A program made the position numbers and the translations under genes. From positions 1 to 11,246 of the forward strand of contig DTSY01000048.1 in the NCBI GenBank assembly GCA_012965075.1: DNA of 11,246 nucleotides. The letters run 5' to 3'. This DNA comes from Gammaproteobacteria bacterium. Its GTDB lineage: Bacteria; Pseudomonadota; Gammaproteobacteria; Magnimaribacterales; Magnimaribacteraceae. The notes beneath the pieces were generated by a model that was given only the letters and a program-made list of their open reading frames with translations, was not told the DNA's origin and did not search any database. Positions 1-5,603 of the stretch are shown in pieces; position 1 is the first letter of the stretch; every line of letters starts with the position of its first letter.

Positions 1-502
1 CCCAACCCAAAACACCCAGCCTTATGCTGTTGCTAAGGAATAAATTATTAACAGGGGTCTTTACCGACACTGAAGATATATTAATGATTCTTCCCCATTT
101 TTTTTCTTTCATACTAGGCAAGACTAGTTTAGACATTCTTAAAACCGACATCATGGTTAAATTAATGGCCTTTTGCCAATCTTCATCCGTATGTTTCTCG
201 AAAGTACCCGGAGGAGGTCCTCCTGCGTTGTTAACTAATATTTCTATATCTCCCAATTTATTTTTTACGTCTTTCTGTAATTGCTTGATGTCTTCGTGAA
301 TTGTTAAGTCCGTTTCAAAGATTGCAACCTCTGCACCTGTCTCATCTACTATTTCTTTTTGAGTAGAGGTCAATTTTTCTATACTTCTGGAACAAATAGC
401 AACCCGTGAGCCTTCTCTGGCTAATTCAAGAGCTGAAGCTTTTCCTAAACCTTCACTAGCTGCACAAACTAGCGAAACCTTGTTTTTGAGGTGGAGGTCC
501 AT
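1..502 (-). CDS. Short-chain dehydrogenase/reductase (SDR) with atypical active site, C-terminus cut by window edge
   Basis: This is the first 167 codons of an SDR-fold NAD(P)-dependent oxidoreductase; the rest lies beyond base 1. The start ATG is at 502-500 and is preceded by AAGGA (507-511) 4 nt upstream, which fixes the start. The Rossmann nucleotide loop reads AASEGLGKA (residues 14-22), in place of the usual TGxxxGxG. NNAG is at 91-94, the helix alpha-4 Asn is N114, and the catalytic Ser is S144 in NISS. Thirteen residues after S144, where YxxxK should be, the protein has SNSIR: S157 replaces Tyr and R161 replaces Lys. Such SNxxR members exist among proteins annotated as FabG-like SDRs, so this is probably a divergent subfamily and not a broken gene. 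The chemistry is unknown, because the normal proton donor is missing. It is divergent from the transferase cluster at 564-4097, with only about 60 bp between them. SDR identity is very sure; the substrate is unknown. Confidence 0.9.
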   Translation of the reverse strand, partial: MDLHLKNKVSLVCAASEGLGKASALELAREGSRVAICSRSIEKLTSTQKEIVDETGAEVAIFETDLTIHEDIKQLQKDVKNKLGDIEILVNNAGGPPPGTFEKHTDEDWQKAINLTMMSVLRMSKLVLPSMKEKKWGRIINISSVSVKTPVNNLFLSNSIRLGVLGW

Positions 503-563
503 ATTTTCCTTTTTTATTTCTTAAGGGTTATTATGTCGAAAATAAAAGGAGTTAGGTGTAAAT
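503..563. promoter_or_regulatory. Short divergent promoter region between SDR and transferase cluster
   Basis: This 61-bp gap separates divergent starts, so it should hold promoters for both directions. For the plus strand, TATTAT at 529-534 is a 5/6 match to a -10 box, but no good -35 sits 17 nt upstream. For the minus strand, CATAAT overlaps the same spot (about 532-537), and a TTTACA -35-like hexamer lies upstream at a non-ideal spacing of about 21 nt. The ribosome binding sites for both genes also lie here: AAGGA at 507-511 (minus), and AAGGAG at 546-551 plus AGGTG at 554-558 (plus). The presence of promoters is inferred mainly from gene orientation; the exact boxes are uncertain. Confidence 0.35.
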
Positions 564-653
564 ATGTCAAAAATTATTTTTTCTAGAATCACTTTTCTGA
601 TTCTTCTTCTTTTTTCTTTGAATGCCTTGGCTTCTGCAGCAATTGATCATTAA
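564..653 (+). CDS. 29-codon secreted-peptide-like small ORF upstream of the transferases
   Basis: ATG at 564 is preceded by AGGTG (554-558, 5 nt away) and a stronger AAGGAG (546-551). The 29-residue product starts MSKIIFSRI, continues with a Leu/Phe-rich hydrophobic core, has a signal-peptidase-like NALA site (residues 20-23), and ends SAAIDH before TAA at 651-653. The next gene starts 5 nt later, in another frame and with no Shine-Dalgarno of its own. The ORF could therefore act as a translational leader whose terminating ribosomes reinitiate on the first transferase gene. Its last residues, AAIDH, resemble the point just after the signal peptide in both downstream proteins (PIIDY and TTLDY). 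It may thus be the remaining 5' end of a third, deleted transferase copy. I do not recognise it as a known peptide; it may also be untranslated. Confidence 0.4.
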   Translation: MSKIIFSRITFLILLLFSLNALASAAIDH

Positions 654-658
654 CATAC

Positions 659-2386
659 ATGATTAAAAAAATATCTACTTACTTATTCTTTTTACTTTTT
701 GTCTCTTCAGTAGGAGCAAAAAACCAAGACCTTCCTATTATTGATTACAGTTCCATTACGCATCCTGAAATAGGTACCGGGGGTATGGTTGTCAGCCAAA
801 GAAAAGTAGCTAGCGAAGTCGGAGCTAAGATTCTTAGAGAAGGAGGGAATGCAGTCGATGCTGCCGTTGCCACGGCTCTTGCTTTAGCTGTAGTGTTACC
901 TAGAGCAGGAAACCTAGGTGGCGGCGGATTTATGCTTATTTACTCAGAGGAACTCAAGAAAACAGTAGCCATAGATTATCGGGAGATGGCTCCACTTCAA
1001 GCTTCTAGAGACATGTTTTTGGATAGCAACGGAAATTACGATAGAAAGAAAGCTCAATTCTCTCTATTATCAGCAGGGGTTCCTGGCACGGTAGCTGGAC
1101 TTCACTATGCTCTCAAAAAGTACGGAACTTTATCTTGGGAAGTGGTAATAGATCCGGCTATTACATTGGCGGAAGATGGTTTTGTGGTTCCTCATGATTT
1201 GTCTTCTGTTCTTTCTAATTACAGAAATCGTTTAACGGCAAATGCAGCAACAGCAAGAACTTATTACAAAAGAAATAAAGTTCCTTATGAGGCTGGTGAG
1301 ATTATCAAACTACCTGATCTCGCTTGGAGTTTAAAAGAACTTAAGAAGCAAGGCCCAGCTGCTTTTTATAAAGGGAAAATCGCTGAGAAGATAGTAGCTG
1401 AAATGGAGCGCAATGGCGGCCTTATTACATCTGAAGATTTAGCAAACTACAAAGTTAAGGAAAGAGTTCCTGTTAAGGGGATCTATAAAGGATATGAAAT
1501 AGTTTCCATGCCTCCTAGCAGCTCTGGTGGTGTTCATCTTATCCAGATGCTTAATATGTTAGAACCATTTTCATTAAAGGAGATGGGATTTGGTTCTGCT
1601 CAGTCTATTCATTTAATGTCGGAAGTTATGAAAAGAGCTTACGCTGACAGAAGCAGATATTTAGGGGATACGGATTTTGTATCTGTTCCGCTAATAGGAT
1701 TAACCAATAAAGAATATGCAAAAGCACTATTAAAAGAAATTTCTTTAACTGAAGTAACCTCTTCAGAAGATATATCCAATGGCAATCCTTTGCCTTATGA
1801 GAGCCCTGATACGACTCATTTTTCTGTAATGGATGGAAAAGGAAATGTGGTAGCGAATACTTATACGCTTAACTTCTCTTACGGTTCAGGAATAGTTATT
1901 CCTGGTACGGGCATTCTGATGAACAATGAAATGGATGATTTTTCTTCTAAGAAAGGAGTACCAAATGCCTATGGATTAGTAGGATTTGAAGCCAATGAAA
2001 TTAAAGCCCAGAAGAGGCCTTTGAGTTCTATGACTCCTACAATCGTGTTTAAGAATCAAAAACCTTATCTGGTTTTAGGCAGTCCAGGTGGAAGCAGAAT
2101 CATAACCACCGTGTTACAGGTAGTAATTAATGTTTTAGAACACGATATGAATATTAAACAAGCTGTAATAAGTCCTCGCATACATCACCAGTGGTTGCCC
2201 GATGTACTTTTGATGGAAGAAGGGTTTAGTTCAGATACTATTGATTTGCTAAAAGAAAAAGGTCATACGATCAGGCCATCAAGAACTATGGGAAGTGTTC
2301 AGGCTATTATTTCTAAAGACAACTACCTTTATGGAGCTGCAGATCCTAGGCGCCCTGAGGCAGGAGCGGTTGTTGTTAGTCCTTAG
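659..2386 (+). CDS. ggt: Gamma-glutamyltransferase (gamma-glutamyltranspeptidase), periplasmic, classical type
   Basis: This N-terminal-nucleophile hydrolase cleaves or transfers the gamma-glutamyl group of glutathione and related amides in the periplasm. The 575-residue proenzyme has a signal peptide (residues 1-20, ending SVGA). It should self-cleave before T385 (SPD/TTHFSV, codon 1811-1813) into large and small subunits. Aligned to E. coli GGT, all key residues are present: R108 (R114), T403 (T409), N405 (N411), E424 (Q430; Glu as in human GGT1), D427 (D433), S456-S457 (S462-S463) and G477-G478. The lid loop GVPNAYGLVG with Y438 (Y444) is also kept, as is the C-terminal HHQWLPD stretch. 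It should be a true GGT. ATG at 659 is the only usable start, because an in-frame TGA lies at 644-646. There is no Shine-Dalgarno, so translation is probably coupled to the small ORF ending at 653. The second transferase begins 4 nt after the stop. Confidence 0.96.
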   Translation: MIKKISTYLFFLLFVSSVGAKNQDLPIIDYSSITHPEIGTGGMVVSQRKVASEVGAKILREGGNAVDAAVATALALAVVLPRAGNLGGGGFMLIYSEELKKTVAIDYREMAPLQASRDMFLDSNGNYDRKKAQFSLLSAGVPGTVAGLHYALKKYGTLSWEVVIDPAITLAEDGFVVPHDLSSVLSNYRNRLTANAATARTYYKRNKVPYEAGEIIKLPDLAWSLKELKKQGPAAFYKGKIAEKIVAEMERNGGLITSEDLANYKVKERVPVKGIYKGYEIVSMPPSSSGGVHLIQMLNMLEPFSLKEMGFGSAQSIHLMSEVMKRAYADRSRYLGDTDFVSVPLIGLTNKEYAKALLKEISLTEVTSSEDISNGNPLPYESPDTTHFSVMDGKGNVVANTYTLNFSYGSGIVIPGTGILMNNEMDDFSSKKGVPNAYGLVGFEANEIKAQKRPLSSMTPTIVFKNQKPYLVLGSPGGSRIITTVLQVVINVLEHDMNIKQAVISPRIHHQWLPDVLLMEEGFSSDTIDLLKEKGHTIRPSRTMGSVQAIISKDNYLYGAADPRRPEAGAVVVSP

Positions 2387-2390
2387 TCAA

Positions 2391-4097
2391 ATGAAAGACA
2401 GGAATCCTATACTCTTTTTTTCTTTGCTTTTATGCTTAAGTAACAACACTTTATTTGCTCAAACTACTTTAGATTACGACAATCGAATTCATCCAGAATT
2501 GGCTCAGGATTATATGGTGGTAAGCCAAAACCATCATTCAACTGATGCGGGCTATCAAATATTAAAACAAGGTGGAAATGCGATTGACGCTGCTGTTGCT
2601 GTAGGTTTTGCTCTAGCAGTTACTCTACCTCGAGCAGGTAACCTAGGGGGCGGAGGTTTTATGTTAATTTACTCAGCAGATTCACAAGAAGTTTCTGCTA
2701 TTGACTACAGGTCAGCCGCACCCGTAGCCGCTACAAGTGAGATGTATCTCACAGAGTCAGGTGTAGTTAGATTTGGCCATCTTGTAAATGCCGTTCCTGG
2801 ATCTGTTGCAGGTTTAATTAAAGCACATAAAGAACATGGGAAGCTCAGTCTAAAAGAGGTACTTAGACCGGCTATACAATTAGCCAGAAAAGGTTTTCCA
2901 GTTTCGTACGACTTAAACTATGTTTTGGATTGGGGAAAGGACTCTATGCTTGCCAATAATGCTTCTAAGAAAAAGTTTTACAATCCTAAAGATAAACCGC
3001 TACCAGTTGCTTCTATTCTTAAGCAACCAAAGTTAGCTAGAACTTTAAACATAATTGCCAATAAAGGAGATCAGGCTTTCTACGAAGGAGAAATTGCTGA
3101 TTGGATAGTCGAGGATTCTCTAGCTAATGGAGGTTTAATAACAAAAGGAGATTTAGCCAATTACAGCGCTAAAGATCGCGTTCCAATTGAATCTTTCTAT
3201 CGTGGTTACAAAATTGTCTCCATGCCCCCAGCAGCCAGTGGCGGAATAGTGTTATTACAAATTCTTAATATCCTAGAGAATTTTGATTTGACCAAATATG
3301 GACATAATTCAGCATCTTCCATTCATCTACTTTCAGAAGCTATGTTGAGAGCTTATTCGGACAGGATGAAATACCATGGGGATCCAGATTTCTTTGACGT
3401 ACCTATTGATGACTTGTTAGACAAACACTATGCAAAGGAACGAGCTAAATCAATTAATCTTAAGGCAAAGACTCCTTCTGAAGACATCTTTCCAGGCAAA
3501 ATTCCTTTTATAGATGAAAGTCCAGATACCACACATTTTTCGGTAATAGATTCTGATGGCAATGCAGTTTCTAATACATATACTCTTGGTTCTTCTTTTG
3601 GTTCGGGAGTCACCGTGCCTGAGGGGGGTTTTTTGCTAAATAACCAGATGCGTAATTTTTCACACTTATATGGTAAGTCAGATGAATTAAGTCTAAGTAC
3701 TAGTTCAGCAAATAAGTTAGAACCAGGTAAAAGAATGATAAGTACGCAGACACCAACCTTAGTTTTCAGTCCCGAAGGTGATTTAATGATGATTTTAGGA
3801 TCTCCAGGAGGAGGCAGAATTCCCAATATAATAGCTCAAGTTATATCTAATGTGATCGATCACAAGCTAGGCTTTGCTGAAGCAGTTATGGCTCCCAGAA
3901 TAAATCAAAGAGTCGGAAAAAATCTAGAACTAGAGTCTGGTTTCAGCCCCGATACTATTGAGCTTCTTAAGGTAATAGGGCATCAACCCAAACCTTCTAC
4001 TACCATGGGAAGTGTACAAGCTATTTTTCTCTCACAAGGGTATATTCACGGCGTCTCTGATACAAGAAGACCCGGAGCTAAAGCAAAAGGAAATTAA
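2391..4097 (+). CDS. Gamma-glutamyltransferase-family Ntn-hydrolase with altered alpha-amino pocket (possible acylase)
   Basis: This 568-residue paralogue follows the first transferase after 4 nt. I chose ATG 2391 because it yields a clean signal peptide (about residues 1-23, ending TLFA). The frame is open upstream to 2295, but that would lie inside the previous gene. The nucleophile is T380 (SPD/TTHFSV, codon 3528-3530), with T398, R107, S451-T452 and G473-G474 preserved, so autoprocessing and carboxylate binding look intact. Two residues that hold the substrate alpha-amino group differ from E. coli GGT: N411 is G400 and D433 is N422, within NNQMRNF; Q419 remains. The lid loop between NF and KRMIST has the same length as in the first copy but an unrelated Ser-rich sequence lacking the lid Tyr. 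It is probably an active amidase or acylase with a changed acyl preference. No Shine-Dalgarno is seen; coupling to the first gene is likely. It arose by an old duplication: 24 of 28 residues match around AGNLGGGGFM, but less elsewhere. Confidence 0.93.
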   Translation: MKDRNPILFFSLLLCLSNNTLFAQTTLDYDNRIHPELAQDYMVVSQNHHSTDAGYQILKQGGNAIDAAVAVGFALAVTLPRAGNLGGGGFMLIYSADSQEVSAIDYRSAAPVAATSEMYLTESGVVRFGHLVNAVPGSVAGLIKAHKEHGKLSLKEVLRPAIQLARKGFPVSYDLNYVLDWGKDSMLANNASKKKFYNPKDKPLPVASILKQPKLARTLNIIANKGDQAFYEGEIADWIVEDSLANGGLITKGDLANYSAKDRVPIESFYRGYKIVSMPPAASGGIVLLQILNILENFDLTKYGHNSASSIHLLSEAMLRAYSDRMKYHGDPDFFDVPIDDLLDKHYAKERAKSINLKAKTPSEDIFPGKIPFIDESPDTTHFSVIDSDGNAVSNTYTLGSSFGSGVTVPEGGFLLNNQMRNFSHLYGKSDELSLSTSSANKLEPGKRMISTQTPTLVFSPEGDLMMILGSPGGGRIPNIIAQVISNVIDHKLGFAEAVMAPRINQRVGKNLELESGFSPDTIELLKVIGHQPKPSTTMGSVQAIFLSQGYIHGVSDTRRPGAKAKGN

Positions 4098-4098
4098 G

Positions 4099-5544
4099 TT
4101 ATAACAAGATCGCCGGGACTAAGAAGACTGCAACAATAGAGACCAAAACAATACCTACCAAATTCAATAGAAATCCTGCCTTTGCCATTTGAGGTACTTT
4201 AATTAATCCAGAGCCAAAGACTATGGCATTTGGAGGAGTAGCTACAGGTAGCATAAAGGCACAGCTGGCAGCTATAGCAACAGCAGCGGTAACCAATAAA
4301 GGATCAAAATTAGATTGCAGGGCTACGGCAGCAACAACCGGTAAGAAAGTAGCAGTTGTGGCCATATTAGAAGTCAGTTCAGTTAAGAAAATAATCATAG
4401 TCACTACCAGAATTATTATAAGGACTATGCTGATATCCCCTGGGATCAGATTACCTAACCAAATAGCTAAGCCAGTGCTTTGAACGGCATTAGCTAAACT
4501 TAATCCGCCTCCAAATAAAACTAAAAGGCCCCAAGGAACATTTTCTTGAGCATCTTTCCAATCAAGCAGAGACCCTTTCTTTTCTGAGTCACCGCTAGGC
4601 ATCAGAAACAAAACCAAGGCAGAAATCATAGCAATTCCCGCATCGGACAGGTAAGTCAAACCTGGAATATTGTCCAACGCACTTCGAGACAACCAAGCCA
4701 AAGCGGTGAGTATAAAAATAATAAATACTCTGACTTCTGCGCCACTAAATTTACCTAAGTCTTTTTTAAGATCACTCAATAAAGATCTTGTCTCAGGAGA
4801 AGTTTCAAAACTAATAGGAAAAATAATTTTAGTAAGAACAAACCAGCAGATAGGTAACATGGTTGCGCTGAGAGGAACCCCTACGAGCATCCAGTCTGTA
4901 AAACTTATATCAAGATTGTAATTATCTGACATAAAACCAGCTAGCATGCCGTTAGGTCCAGTTCCTATTAAAGTAGACATTCCACCTATGGTAGCTCCAT
5001 AAGCAATACCTAAAAGAAGAGCTAGCTGGAAGTTATTAGATTCTTTCTCAGAAAGCCCAGGAACTGTATCCCTGACAACAGTGATAACAGCTAATCCTAT
5101 TGGTAAAAGCATAATGGTAGTAGAGGTATTCATAACCCACATACTTATTAAGGCCGCCGTTAGCATAAATCCACCTACCAGAGAGGCCCCATTAGAACCA
5201 GCTGATTCAAGAACAATCAGAGCTATTCTTTTGTGTAGATTCCATTTCTGAATCGCTGTGGCTATCAAAAATCCTCCAAAGAAAAGGTAGACTATTTTGT
5301 TCGCGTAAGGAGATGCAGCGGATTGAATGTCTGAAATTCCAAAAATGGGAAAAAGTGCTAAAGGAACTAATGCAGTGACAGCAACCGGTACAGCTTCGGT
5401 AGCCCACCAGATTCCCATTAACAGAAATAGAGCAGCTGTCCTATGTCCCTCGGGACTAAGGCCTTCTGGAGTTGGCATTAGCAGAACTAAAGCTAACGTG
5501 CCCAGCCCTAAATAAAATCCTAAATTATCTAAAACTCTTTGCAT
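4099..5544 (-). CDS. SLC13/DASS-family divalent anion:Na+ symporter (dicarboxylate-type transporter)
   Basis: This is an inner-membrane carrier of 481 residues, the usual length for the family, and is almost entirely hydrophobic helices. The two inverted repeats are recognisable. The first has WVMNTSTT (136-143) and GTGPN (194-198), matching the SNT-type hairpin and the following loop of VcINDY. The second has ELTSNMATT (389-397). The family signature with F430, P433 and N439 is at 426-442. Members import succinate, malate, tartrate, citrate or sulfate, usually with sodium. The exact substrate cannot be read from sequence, although the SNT motifs are altered to MNT and SNM. Its start lacks a Shine-Dalgarno, and only 20 bp separate it from the terminator of the upstream receptor gene. 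It is therefore expressed from a very short promoter or by read-through. Its stop lies 1 nt from the stop of the convergent transferase gene. Confidence 0.93.
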   Translation of the reverse strand: MQRVLDNLGFYLGLGTLALVLLMPTPEGLSPEGHRTAALFLLMGIWWATEAVPVAVTALVPLALFPIFGISDIQSAASPYANKIVYLFFGGFLIATAIQKWNLHKRIALIVLESAGSNGASLVGGFMLTAALISMWVMNTSTTIMLLPIGLAVITVVRDTVPGLSEKESNNFQLALLLGIAYGATIGGMSTLIGTGPNGMLAGFMSDNYNLDISFTDWMLVGVPLSATMLPICWFVLTKIIFPISFETSPETRSLLSDLKKDLGKFSGAEVRVFIIFILTALAWLSRSALDNIPGLTYLSDAGIAMISALVLFLMPSGDSEKKGSLLDWKDAQENVPWGLLVLFGGGLSLANAVQSTGLAIWLGNLIPGDISIVLIIILVVTMIIFLTELTSNMATTATFLPVVAAVALQSNFDPLLVTAAVAIAASCAFMLPVATPPNAIVFGSGLIKVPQMAKAGFLLNLVGIVLVSIVAVFLVPAILL

Positions 5545-5551
5545 GAAGAAA

Positions 5552-5564
5552 CTTATACTATAAG
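5552..5564. promoter_or_regulatory. Perfect 13-nt palindrome just upstream of the transporter start
   Basis: CTTATA, one central base, then TATAAG forms a perfect inverted repeat that ends 7 bp before the transporter ATG. On the minus strand it contains TATAGT and TATAAG, either of which could be a -10 box, and transcription from it would give an almost leaderless message. It could also be a small operator. No convincing -35 is visible, because that position falls inside the neighbouring terminator. Confidence 0.3.
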
Positions 5565-5590
5565 AAAAAGGGAGCCTAAGCCCCCTTTTT
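5565..5590 (-). terminator. Intrinsic terminator of the TonB-dependent receptor gene
   Basis: Read on the minus strand, the hairpin is AAAAA, GGGGGC, loop TTAG, GCTCCC, TTTTT. It has six stem pairs including one G-U, extended by five A-U pairs, and ends in the U-tract. It begins about 14 nt after the receptor stop codon. On the plus strand the same stem has an A-C mismatch in place of the G-U pair, so it is built to stop transcription coming from the receptor side. Confidence 0.85.
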
Positions 5591-5603
5591 AATATTTAAG
5601 GTT

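Noticed and set aside
24..299. 91-codon plus-strand frame at the left edge
   Set aside because: It is antisense to the well-supported SDR gene, and the translation has no family resemblance.
2295..2390. N-terminal extension of the second transferase, starting 96 nt earlier inside the first transferase gene
   Set aside because: The extra 32 residues overlap the end of the first gene and would bury the obvious signal peptide that begins at ATG 2391.
3428..3826. 132-codon minus-strand frame inside the second transferase
   Set aside because: It is antisense to a strongly conserved coding region, has no recognisable domain, and its composition mirrors the real gene.
4095..4101. Terminator between the convergent transferase and transporter genes
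   Set aside because: The stop codons are 1 nt apart and no stable hairpin with a U-tract is visible across the junction.
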